Positions 1-6,396 of a stretch of DNA of 7,707 nucleotides are shown here, one piece after another. Under the pieces are notes generated by a model. That model worked only from the letters and a program-made list of their open reading frames with translations. It ran no database searches and had not been told where the DNA came from. Made by a program: the position numbers and the translations under genes. This DNA is from Aquincola sp. (lineage in GTDB: Bacteria; Pseudomonadota; Gammaproteobacteria; Burkholderiales; Burkholderiaceae_C), in the NCBI GenBank assembly GCA_029884035.1, contig JAOUIM010000161.1:1-7707 (forward strand). The letters are read 5' to 3'. The number at the start of each line of letters is the position of its first letter. Position 1 is the stretch's first letter.

Positions 1-198
1 GTGCCGGCGACCTATGGCACCGGAAGGCCGGCTTTAAGTTGCTGCTGACCGCACCTGCGCGCCTGCAGGCTGAAGCCGCCCAAGCGTCCGCTGACCGAGA
101 ACCTCAATTGGGACTCACGGCCCCATCGGCGATATAGCTGACTGTGAGATGTTCGCCGCCAAGCAGCGGCTCGCACGACCCACACGCCAGAAGAAGTC
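1..198. other. Gene-free left edge, downstream of the phospholipase gene
   Basis: No convincing coding region is visible here. The stretch follows the stop codon of the minus-strand phospholipase gene. It holds a perfect 10-bp palindrome at 61-70 (gcctgcaggc). It also holds a 5-bp stem with a 6-base loop at 155-170 (gccgc / gcggc), about 30 bases past the stop codon on the minus strand. No T-tract follows that stem on either strand, so I do not call it an intrinsic terminator. A gene beginning to the left of the window cannot be excluded. Confidence 0.5.
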
Positions 199-2670
199 TT
201 AATCCCAGAGTGCCGACCTGGCGTCCTGTTCCAGTTGCCAATGTGAGCCCGCTGCCGCGCTCTTCAGATCCCTGAGCATCCGAAGTCCCGTCTGAAACCC
301 AAGTTCGCGATAGGCCTCGAACTGCTTCTCGTCAAAGAACTGGTCACCGGTGGATTGGTTCGGAAACCCCGGATGCACGTTGCGGTAGCCCTGCAGATCC
401 GCAGTGAGCCCCTTGAAGAAAGTGGACTTCAGGTAGATCAACGTGCCGTGCTCGGGCGCCTGCTCCGAACCCTGCCCGCTGCGCAGTGAGTAGCGGATGG
501 GCGCGATGAGGTACCCGCGCTCTGCCGCCAGTAGCTCCGGCCTGGTCTCCTTCTTGGAGTCGTTTGCCTTCGGTACCAAAGCGGCAAGATCCTCGCTGCG
601 CACATCAATGATCGCGCCGAAGTCGGTACGGGCCTTCTCGATCGCATTGGCCAAGTCAGCGAACTTGAACGCGGGGTCGGCCGTGGCGTCGCACACGATG
701 ATCAGCTTCAGGCGCCGCCGCGCAAGTTCATAGAGGCCCAGATTCTCGAAGTGGCCACCGTCGGTCAACAAGACGAAGCGTTGGTCCTCGTCCTCGCGAA
801 GATTCATGCGACCGAACGACTCGAAAAGTCCTGGGTAGAGCATGTTCGGCTTGCTCCAGCGCGCCAGCATTTGCGCTCCCATTGATGCCTTCGCCGTACG
901 ATTCCAGTTGGGGTTCGTCGCCCAATAGCCCAATCTCAGGTTGAGCATGCCCATCAGCACCGAAAGCACAGGCTGCCGGGTGATGCCCTCGCCCCCCGGT
1001 CCCGCGTTGGAATTGACTGCAGCACCCGAGATTGCCATGGCCGTGGCGAGCGTGAAACCATTGACCGGCGAGCGTTCCGTTTCCACCCAGTGGGTTGCCC
1101 GGCTGCCGCAGAACAGTGGACTGAGGATGAAGTTGTCACCGCCTCGTGCCCGATAGCGTGGATGAGTCGAAGAGACCAGAACCACATTCGCATTGATGAT
1201 GTGGTACGGCCCACGCAGAAGCTTGTCTTCTTTCGGACGGCTGGATGCAGCGGGCTCCATGCGCTCGCCATGCGCTGGTTCCCGGCAGATGTCGCCCAAC
1301 ATGGTTGCGTCTCCAGGAAGGGACGGACCGATACGCGACTCCTGTCCTTCAAGCATGCGCTTCCTCAATTCCCTGAGGTCGGGCATGAACAACTCCAGCA
1401 GTCGATCACGGTAAAAACGGTGCAGCGACAGGTAGTTCGCTTCCGGCACCCATCCGAACAGCACCAAGATGCCAAGCGCCACGGCAACGATACCGATGGC
1501 GCCGATGCCAGGGGTCAGGTTGAGCCGGCGGGTCAGGACGAACGCCAGAAGGAGCACCCCGAACATCAGGATGATCGATGCCGCCCAGACCACAAGCGCC
1601 GTGGGCACTCGGGGTTTCTTGTCGCTGCGCGCCTGCAGGTAGCCCCACAGGCTTCCGATCACACCAACGACCGTGGCAACAGCCCCAACTGCAGCGGGTT
1701 TATTGCCTTGCACCTGCCCGAGCAGGTCGAGCCAGCTGCGCAGGCTCAAGAGGTCGTGCTTCGCCAGGAACTCATGCGTCCACGGCAATGCCCCGATCAC
1801 GAACGCAGCGATCGCCACGACGAAGAGCCAATGCGTCAGCACGTCGTACAGGCGTCGGATCCGGTATGGCACGCTCACCGGGGCGCCGCCTGTCACACTG
1901 TGCACGTCTTGCTTCTCCAGGCGATCGAAGGCGCGGGTCAATGGCACGTAGACGACCGAGAGCAGCGCATAGAGCAAGAAGGCGCCCGCCGCAATCATGA
2001 GCACTGCGTTGGCCGCGGGGAGTTGAGTGAGACCTTCGGCACTGGAGGTGTTGCGATCCACCTCGGGATTCAGGCCGAATACCCTGATGCTGAATAGACA
2101 CTGGAACAGGACAACCAACACGGCGGCATGGACCACCACGCTGGCGGAGACGCCGCGCAACAACACACCGGCTAACGAGAGCAATGTGACCCCGCCTCCG
2201 GGCGCCAGGTAGTTGACGTTCTGCCGCAACCTTCTCAGCAGACGACCTTTGAGGCTTTCGTCCTGGCCTCGTCCCGTTTCTGGCGCCTTAACGCTGACCA
2301 TCGGGTAGGAGACATAGGGGAAGTTCTCGCGCGAGACATCGAACTTTGGCAGTGTGTCTGCTGCGCCGGAGTGGGCCTCGCGCGCAGATTGGTGCAGCAG
2401 GTAGGACAACGATGCTCCGATGTACCCGCCACCCGACACGGTCGACAAGTAGTCAACCTTTTGAAGACATCCCTCGTGGGCCAAGGCCTGGAGCACGCCA
2501 AGACATACGCTCGCCGAGCGAATCCCGCCCCCCGATAACGCCAAGCCAACCTCCGGCGGGCGGCCGCGCCACGTCTCGATGTAGTCAAGCTCAGCCTTGA
2601 CGATGCGGGCCGCACCGTCGTAGAGCATGTTGTCAGGGTCGAACCTGGCCCTGTCGTCACTCGCTTCCAT
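199..2670 (-). CDS. Patatin-like phospholipase with a multi-pass membrane insertion (823 aa)
   Basis: Probable membrane-bound lipid acyl hydrolase using a patatin-type Ser-Asp dyad. The oxyanion-hole motif GGGIRS is at residues 47-52. The nucleophile is probably Ser79 in STVSGGGYIG. The catalytic Asp is probably Asp637 in the DGG motif (LLTDGGHFENLGLYEL). Around residues 545-587, AISGAAVNSNAG followed by a NLRLGYW..NP segment resembles the distal part of bacterial patatin/cPLA2-like proteins. Between the two catalytic halves lie hydrophobic segments near 160-197, 219-241, 278-297, 326-346, 356-379 and 386-408. A plain patatin domain is about 300 residues, so this protein is much larger. The start is ATG at 2668-2670, with GGAGG six bases upstream; an in-frame GTG at 2683-2685 would put that Shine-Dalgarno inside the gene. 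The substrate is unknown. The family call is firm; the physiological role is not. Confidence 0.9.
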   Translation of the reverse strand: MEASDDRARFDPDNMLYDGAARIVKAELDYIETWRGRPPEVGLALSGGGIRSASVCLGVLQALAHEGCLQKVDYLSTVSGGGYIGASLSYLLHQSAREAHSGAADTLPKFDVSRENFPYVSYPMVSVKAPETGRGQDESLKGRLLRRLRQNVNYLAPGGGVTLLSLAGVLLRGVSASVVVHAAVLVVLFQCLFSIRVFGLNPEVDRNTSSAEGLTQLPAANAVLMIAAGAFLLYALLSVVYVPLTRAFDRLEKQDVHSVTGGAPVSVPYRIRRLYDVLTHWLFVVAIAAFVIGALPWTHEFLAKHDLLSLRSWLDLLGQVQGNKPAAVGAVATVVGVIGSLWGYLQARSDKKPRVPTALVVWAASIILMFGVLLLAFVLTRRLNLTPGIGAIGIVAVALGILVLFGWVPEANYLSLHRFYRDRLLELFMPDLRELRKRMLEGQESRIGPSLPGDATMLGDICREPAHGERMEPAASSRPKEDKLLRGPYHIINANVVLVSSTHPRYRARGGDNFILSPLFCGSRATHWVETERSPVNGFTLATAMAISGAAVNSNAGPGGEGITRQPVLSVLMGMLNLRLGYWATNPNWNRTAKASMGAQMLARWSKPNMLYPGLFESFGRMNLREDEDQRFVLLTDGGHFENLGLYELARRRLKLIIVCDATADPAFKFADLANAIEKARTDFGAIIDVRSEDLAALVPKANDSKKETRPELLAAERGYLIAPIRYSLRSGQGSEQAPEHGTLIYLKSTFFKGLTADLQGYRNVHPGFPNQSTGDQFFDEKQFEAYRELGFQTGLRMLRDLKSAAAGSHWQLEQDARSALWD

Positions 2671-2676
2671 GCAGAG

Positions 2677-2681
2677 CCTCC
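2677..2681 (-). promoter_or_regulatory. Shine-Dalgarno of the patatin gene
   Basis: The minus strand reads GGAGG, then six bases, then ATG (2668-2670). This near-perfect site selects the ATG over the upstream in-frame GTG at 2683-2685, trimming five residues from the longest reading frame. Confidence 0.8.
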
Positions 2682-2754
2682 GCACACGAGCGCTTCGTCT
2701 TCGTACTTGTCAGTCGCACGTCCTGAACTCGTCGGGACCAAGAGTCACGCGTGC

Positions 2755-2776
2755 AAAACACGCCGCTGTGGCGGCG
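2755..2776 (-). terminator. Possible intrinsic terminator after the secreted-protein gene
   Basis: On the minus strand a 6-bp all-GC stem with a 4-base loop (CGCCGC / GCGGCG, 2761-2776) is followed directly by TGTTTT (2760-2755). It lies about 54 bases past the stop codon of the 311-residue gene and about 85 bases before the patatin ATG. The T-tract is short and interrupted, so termination may be partial. If it works, it would uncouple the two minus-strand genes. Confidence 0.4.
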
Positions 2777-2829
2777 CTGTCGTAGTCGTTGGGCAGTGCT
2801 GCTAGTCATCTGAGCTTCTGGCCAGCGCG

Positions 2830-3765
2830 TCAGTCCTCCTCGCAGGGCTCCGGGTAGACGCCGACGACGATGATCTCGTACGGGAGATTCCAGTTCAGCG
2901 GCTCGCGCTCGTCGCCGCGGTTCTTGACGCGCCAGGCCACGAGCGCCAGGTCGAGCCTCGGAATACCCAGGACCCGCAGGCAGTCACCACCCTTGCCGTC
3001 GCGCACAGCCACTTCGGGCGGCGTGTCCTTGACGAACACCATGCGCTTGTTCCGCAGCAGCAGGTGGCCTTCCTGGTCCTGGATGCGGGCCTTGGCGACG
3101 GCGCCGTCGGAGATCTTGAACGGCTTCTCGTTCAAGACCATCTGGAAGTTAACGTAGTTGTAGCCTATGCCGTTGCTGACGATCGTGACCTTGCCGCTCT
3201 TCGGGATGATCTTGGAACGGACGTTCTCATACCGTGGGAAGGCGTCCTCGGGCTTCTTTGCGTCGTAGCCCGGAATCGGCTGGAAGGACGCGCGGATGTC
3301 GATGCCACCGATTTCCGTGACCGGGTGGATCTCGAACACATGGTCGGGATTGCTCGACTGCGCCGCCGCAATAGGTTTGCCCTGCACGAAGACGTTGTCA
3401 CCGCCATGCTCGTTCCAGATCCGCCAGGCGCCACTTATCGAGATCGGGCTGTTGGTGCCAGCAGCGTTGTTTGCCGCCTCCACCGCGTCGGGGTGGTTCT
3501 TGGCGTTCATGATCTCGGCGACAGCGGCCATTCCGATGTTCTTGGCATCGCGCCCGGCCACGTGCATGTCGCCGTCCTTGGACGCTGGGTTGGGTTTGCC
3601 TTTGCTGTGGTCGACGATGAACTTGGCGTCAATCGTGGCGCGGTTCTTGTACTTTTCGATGAAGCTGTTGTTCAGCGTGATGCTGATTTCGGCCAGTGCC
3701 TGCCCGAAGGGCAGCAGCGCAAGCCAGAACACCATGCCTCGAACGATAAGGGCGATGTGTTTCAT
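2830..3765 (-). CDS. Exported protein of unknown function (311 aa)
   Basis: I do not recognise a named family with certainty. The N-terminus is a typical Sec signal peptide: MKH, a hydrophobic core (about residues 4-20), then QALA with likely cleavage after Ala25. This predicts a periplasmic or secreted protein. The mature part has DGDMH (64-68), VAEI (82-85), ISGAWRIWNEHGG (110-122) and NPDHVFEIHPVT (139-150). The order of an acidic/His motif, an AEI strand, a 'v.G.w..W.EH' strand and an 'EIHPV' strand recalls small OB-fold-like bacterial proteins carrying an E(I/L)HPV motif. That resemblance is from memory and unproven. Residues 160-311 are a separate, mostly beta-looking half with Cys262 and Cys308. 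The ATG at 3763-3765 was chosen because GGAGAG lies five bases upstream and the signal peptide starts there; the frame stays open to 3885. The patatin gene lies downstream on the same strand. Confidence 0.8.
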   Translation of the reverse strand: MKHIALIVRGMVFWLALLPFGQALAEISITLNNSFIEKYKNRATIDAKFIVDHSKGKPNPASKDGDMHVAGRDAKNIGMAAVAEIMNAKNHPDAVEAANNAAGTNSPISISGAWRIWNEHGGDNVFVQGKPIAAAQSSNPDHVFEIHPVTEIGGIDIRASFQPIPGYDAKKPEDAFPRYENVRSKIIPKSGKVTIVSNGIGYNYVNFQMVLNEKPFKISDGAVAKARIQDQEGHLLLRNKRMVFVKDTPPEVAVRDGKGGDCLRVLGIPRLDLALVAWRVKNRGDEREPLNWNLPYEIIVVGVYPEPCEED

Positions 3766-3770
3766 CTCTG

Positions 3771-3776
3771 CTCTCC
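3771..3776 (-). promoter_or_regulatory. Shine-Dalgarno of the exported-protein gene
   Basis: The minus strand reads GGAGAG, five bases before ATG at 3763-3765. It decides for this start, which gives a clean signal peptide. The longest open frame, beginning near 3885, would add an Arg-rich 40-residue extension that looks untranslated. Confidence 0.7.
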
Positions 3777-3985
3777 GACGATCGCTGTCGTGGAAAGATC
3801 GAGGCATGGGGCGTCGGGCCTTTGTACCCCGTCTGACCCGTCGCAGCGCAGCACTTAGCCTATGCCCATAAGGCGCTGGTGTCACCTGTAAGGATTGACG
3901 GGGTTCCGGCGCAACCCCCTAGAACACCCCGACCAAGACCCGGTTGCAAGCATGTCTGCTTTCTTGGGGAGCGTCGGTCGCAACT

Positions 3986-4093
3986 CGACCCAAACCCGCC
4001 AGCCGGGTTGTTCCAAAGCAGCCGGACGGCGGGCCATCGCTTTTCTTGTTTCGCTTCGACGAAGCGGCCGTTCGTGATCTCACACACCCGGCC
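3986..4093 (+). repeat. Dispersed structured repeat, copy 1
   Basis: This segment matches 6162-6269 in the same orientation over 108 bases, with 10 substitutions and no gaps by hand alignment. It contains a stem AACCCG / CGGGTT with a 5-base loop (3993-4009). An adjoining small stem TGTT / AGCA has loop CCAA (4009-4020). A third stem, CGCTTC / GAAGCG, has a 3-base loop (4052-4066). All three stems recur in copy 2. A related extension (CGGCC.CAAGCGGTC) continues to 4105; in copy 2 it is displaced by a 26-base insertion. No open frame or attC core site explains it. Confidence 0.9.
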
Positions 4094-4129
4094 ACAAGCG
4101 GTCCTCGCCGGAGCGCGCGGAGTTCGTGC

Positions 4130-4167
4130 CTCAACTTGTCAAGGAAGGACAGCTTTCGGGCGACGAG
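4130..4167 (+). repeat. Short secondary repeat block, copy A
   Basis: CTCAACTTG, a short variable spacer, then CAGCTTTC.GGCG..GAG. The same order and orientation recurs at 6106-6137 with a 6-base shorter spacer. It lies 37 bases 3' of repeat copy 1, whereas its partner lies 25 bases 5' of repeat copy 2. The match is short, so the relationship is likely but not certain. Confidence 0.5.
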
Positions 4168-4448
4168 TCTCAAGCGTCAATCGGCTCGACTCGGCCAGGA
4201 GCGAACGCTCGACGCGCTTCCCCCGAACGACGGCTCGCTGACGGTCTGCCGACATTCAGGATCGCTCTGCCAGATGGGCGTGACACGAGGATCATCGGTA
4301 TGACTTTGAAAGCGCTCCTGCACCTTGGGCGTCGCTCCGGGGATCTCGATAACTCGCTCAAGCGACCGCGCCCAGAAGCCAAGCCACCCCAGGGGCACCC
4401 GCTACGTGTCCGCGATGCTGCGCACGGTTGCGCTTGCTGGCCCCGGTG

Positions 4449-5897
4449 TCAGCGTGGCGTGGTCACGCCGACCGGCGCGGTGTAGGCCGACGGACCGGCC
4501 GGATTCGTCGCGCGCACGCGGTAGCGGTAGCCTGTGGAGCGGCTCACTGTGCTGTCGAGAAAGGTGACGACATCACCCGGCAGCGACGCGATGCGTGCGA
4601 ACGACGTGCACTTGCTGCCCTTGCAGCGCTCGACCTGCAGGCCGGTCGCGTTGCGAGCGATGTTGGTCCAATTCAGCCGGATCTGCGTGCTCGAAAGGGC
4701 CTGCGCTGCAAGCGCGGTGGGCGCAGCCGGGCTGGTGGCATAGGGGTCGGTGGGCGTCTGGGTCGGCGTGACCAGCACGTAGCCGCTGCCGGCTGGCGAG
4801 TAGCCACGGGCCACGACCTGGCCGGAGGAGTTGATGGCCACCGCCTCCGTCAGGATCCACCCGCCGGTGTTGTTCGACACGAGGTTGGTCAAGTCGAACA
4901 GCGCGCTGCTGACAGCATGGTTGCCGATCACGGCACGTGCGGTCATCGCATCTGCTCCCGTGCGGCCGACCACCTCGCCGCGCGCATTGATGCCGCTCAG
5001 GCGGCTGGTGACGCCGGCCGATGGGCTGAGATTGAAGGCCACGCCCGACAGCGTGTTCCACACCATCGCATGGGTGATTGGCAGGTTGTTGGCGTCGACC
5101 ACGCCGCTGTGGACCTCGCCTGCCGCATAGTCACGGTCGTTGATCGCAAACGCGCGGCTGGAAGGACCTGGGTGCGTGCCGTGCAGGTCGACCCAGCTGC
5201 CGTCAGGCGACGCGACGAGAGCACGGAAGTCGCGCGTGGCGCAGAGGGATACCGGTACGCCGGCGCCGGCGACGCGCCCGGCGGCATTGGCGCCGGAGAG
5301 CGAGACCTGCAGGCTCCCGCCGCCCAATGCCGTCCAGGCACCGGCGAGCGACCCGATCCAGCCCGGATAGGGCGTGCAGCTGCGCGTGAGGAGCGCATCG
5401 AGTCCGTCGCTCAACTGCACAGCGATCGAGCCGGCGTTGGTCAGGCCCCGTGCCCGCAGCGGAGTCGTCAGCGTGGGGGCGATGGCCGGTGGCGAACCGC
5501 TGGTCACCGTGCCATCGGCCTGGCGCACCAGCACCGAGCGCACGATGTTGCCGCTTGCGTCGAGCCGGATGCTGGCACCTGCGAGCTGGCCGTTGCCGTT
5601 GAGCGCACCATAGTCCGACGAGATGATCGTCACCGTGCCACGCGCCATGTCGACCAGCGCCGGCGCGTCCGACATCGAGCAGATCTGCCCAGGCGGACAC
5701 GGCGGAATGGCCCTGCCGAGAATCTGCCCCTGGTCGTTCAGCGCCGTGAAGGCGGTCAGTGGCAGCGGCTGGAGGGTATAGGCTGGGAACGACTGAGCCA
5801 GTGCACCGCTCCACGCGAGCTCGGCTCCGAGCGCGATCAGGATCAGGCGGCCTGCGCGGGTCACGGGCGCGATGGCATCGATTGGGAATCTCGGCAT
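4449..5897 (-). CDS. Exported HAF-repeat protein with C-terminal fibronectin type III domain (482 aa)
   Basis: Predicted extracellular or periplasmic protein; its role is unknown, but the architecture suggests binding or surface display rather than catalysis. A signal peptide precedes a likely cleavage after Ala34 (GALA-QSF). About seven degenerate HAF-type units follow, each around a '(I/L)N..G.(V/I)(V/A)G' core. These lie near 51-61 (LNDQGQILG), 98-108, 151-160, 201-211, 249-260 (INDRDYAAG), 301-311 (INARGEVVG) and 353-363 (INSSGQVVA). Some carry the 'hAf/hAm.W...g...dL' half, for example HAMVW at 276-280. Residues 392-480 form an Fn3 domain: PTALAA, then LNWT with Trp410, then YRYRVRATNPAGPS. 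The start is ATG at 5895-5897 with AGAGGA ten bases upstream; longer in-frame starts up to 6014 lack this and would bury the signal peptide. The gene is monocistronic and bracketed by the direct repeats. Confidence 0.85.
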   Translation of the reverse strand: MPRFPIDAIAPVTRAGRLILIALGAELAWSGALAQSFPAYTLQPLPLTAFTALNDQGQILGRAIPPCPPGQICSMSDAPALVDMARGTVTIISSDYGALNGNGQLAGASIRLDASGNIVRSVLVRQADGTVTSGSPPAIAPTLTTPLRARGLTNAGSIAVQLSDGLDALLTRSCTPYPGWIGSLAGAWTALGGGSLQVSLSGANAAGRVAGAGVPVSLCATRDFRALVASPDGSWVDLHGTHPGPSSRAFAINDRDYAAGEVHSGVVDANNLPITHAMVWNTLSGVAFNLSPSAGVTSRLSGINARGEVVGRTGADAMTARAVIGNHAVSSALFDLTNLVSNNTGGWILTEAVAINSSGQVVARGYSPAGSGYVLVTPTQTPTDPYATSPAAPTALAAQALSSTQIRLNWTNIARNATGLQVERCKGSKCTSFARIASLPGDVVTFLDSTVSRSTGYRYRVRATNPAGPSAYTAPVGVTTPR

Positions 5898-5907
5898 GGT
5901 GTAAGCG

Positions 5908-5913
5908 TCCTCT
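5908..5913 (-). promoter_or_regulatory. Shine-Dalgarno of the HAF/Fn3 gene
   Basis: The minus strand reads AGAGGA ten bases before ATG at 5895-5897. The spacing is slightly long, but it is the only purine-rich site near a start that yields an intact signal peptide. Confidence 0.55.
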
Positions 5914-5980
5914 ATGGCGGTTCTTCGGTGCTCAGCGGGGAACCGGCACAGCGCATGGCTGAAGACTTTCGCTACGCGGA

Positions 5981-5986
5981 AGTATA
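5981..5986 (-). promoter_or_regulatory. Candidate -10 element for the HAF/Fn3 gene
   Basis: The minus strand reads TATACT, five of six bases matching the sigma-70 -10 consensus, about 84 bases before the ATG. No good -35 hexamer sits 16-18 bases upstream, so activator dependence or a false match are both possible. Confidence 0.3.
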
Positions 5987-6105
5987 GAGACGCAGCCCCG
6001 ATCCAAGTAAGCACTCGTGCTTGTTCAGCAGACGTTCGTCATGCGGATCCTGAACGTCGTCAATGGGCCAGCCACTGCCGACCACGGACGTCGGCTATCC
6101 GGTCG

Positions 6106-6137
6106 CTCAACTTGGGAGTCAGCTTTCCGGCGGTGAG
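6106..6137 (+). repeat. Short secondary repeat block, copy B
   Basis: Partner of 4130-4167: CTCAACTTG, a 6-base spacer, then AGCTTTC.GGCG..GAG. It has the same orientation as copy A but lies 5' of the main repeat rather than 3' of it. Confidence 0.5.
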
Positions 6138-6161
6138 ATCGCGCGCCCGACCGACGCTGGC

Positions 6162-6269
6162 CGACCCAAACCCGACTGCCGGGTTGCTCCAAAGCAGCCG
6201 GACGGCGAGCCATCGCAGTTCATGTTTCGCTTCTACGAAGCGGCCGTTCGTGATCTCAAACACCCGGCT
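6162..6269 (+). repeat. Dispersed structured repeat, copy 2
   Basis: Direct-orientation partner of 3986-4093, 2176 bases away and ungapped. The same stems are present: AACCCG / CGGGTT (6169-6185), TGCT / AGCA with loop CCAA (6185-6196) and CGCTTC / GAAGCG (6228-6242). The two substitutions in the first hairpin are both in its loop, the one in the third hairpin is in its loop, and the one in the small middle stem turns a T.G wobble into C-G. A displaced continuation (CGGCCGCAAGCGGTC) is at 6291-6307. Confidence 0.9.
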
Positions 6270-6329
6270 GGGAGCGGGTGCCGCGGGTATCGGCCGCAAG
6301 CGGTCTTTCGATGTCCGAGACGGCTCAAG

Positions 6330-6358
6330 TTGCGAATCCGACTGAACGCTCTGATACT
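6330..6358 (+). promoter_or_regulatory. Candidate sigma-70 promoter for the molybdoenzyme gene
   Basis: TTGCGA (6330-6335, four of six -35 matches) and GATACT (6353-6358, four of six -10 matches) are separated by 17 bases. Transcription would begin around 6365, about 30 bases before the ATG at 6397. It lies just 3' of repeat copy 2 and its extension. It is a consensus match only. Confidence 0.4.
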
Positions 6359-6396
6359 GCCTGCAAACCCCATCTGGGCATTCTCTGCCCGCGGCT

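Larger units (their letters stand above)
3766..4448. other. Gene-free region between the exported-protein and HAF/Fn3 genes
   Basis: This 683-bp stretch has only short overlapping frames without start signals or recognisable domains. It contains repeat copy 1 (3986-4093), a short extension of it to 4105, and a second short homology block (4130-4167). Around 4100-4300 the sequence has the character of degraded repeat DNA. A 5-bp stem with a 4-base loop at 4420-4433 (gcgca / tgcgc) lies just past the HAF/Fn3 stop codon but has no T-tract. The promoter of the exported-protein gene should lie near 3780-3900 on the minus strand; I see no good -35/-10 pair there. Confidence 0.6.
5898..6396. other. 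Divergent intergenic region with repeat copy 2
   Basis: This 499-bp stretch separates the minus-strand HAF/Fn3 gene from the plus-strand molybdoenzyme gene and should carry both promoters. It holds a candidate -10 for the HAF/Fn3 gene (5981-5986), the secondary block (6106-6137), repeat copy 2 (6162-6269) with an extension at 6291-6307, and a candidate promoter for the molybdoenzyme (6330-6358). Short open frames crossing it contain the repeat in translated form and look spurious. Confidence 0.6.

Noticed and set aside
1090..2097. Plus-strand open frame of 335 codons opposite the patatin gene
   Set aside because: It is rich in Gln, His and Arg without recognisable motifs, and the patatin catalytic motifs and membrane segments on the minus strand account for this DNA.
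3860..4087. Short minus-strand frame across repeat copy 1, with a similar frame across copy 2 (6060-6749), as a conserved small protein
   Set aside because: The translated copies are alike only because the DNA is. Five of the substitutions change the residue in that frame, and neither frame has a start signal. This is better explained as non-coding repeat DNA.
4177..4398. 73-codon minus-strand frame downstream of the HAF/Fn3 gene
   Set aside because: Part of it reads in a protein-like way (for example LERVIEIPGA), but it has only a GTG start close behind a stop codon, no Shine-Dalgarno and no recognised domain.
4420..4433. Stem-loop after the HAF/Fn3 stop codon as a terminator
   Set aside because: The stem is only five pairs and no T-run follows on the minus strand.
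4428..5987. Long plus-strand open frame of 519 codons opposite the HAF/Fn3 gene
   Set aside because: It is Arg/Ala/Gly-rich with no domain or signal. The minus strand holds a signal peptide, HAF units and an Fn3 domain over the same span. It is a GC-driven antisense frame.
3986..6269. Repeats as integron attC sites
   Set aside because: I found no RYYYAAC / GTTRRRY core pair framing either copy, the hairpins are short and local, and no integrase is present in the window.
3986..6269. Repeats as ends of an insertion sequence or a CRISPR array
   Set aside because: They are direct, only two in number, 2.2 kb apart, and enclose no transposase. There is no regular short repeat-spacer pattern.
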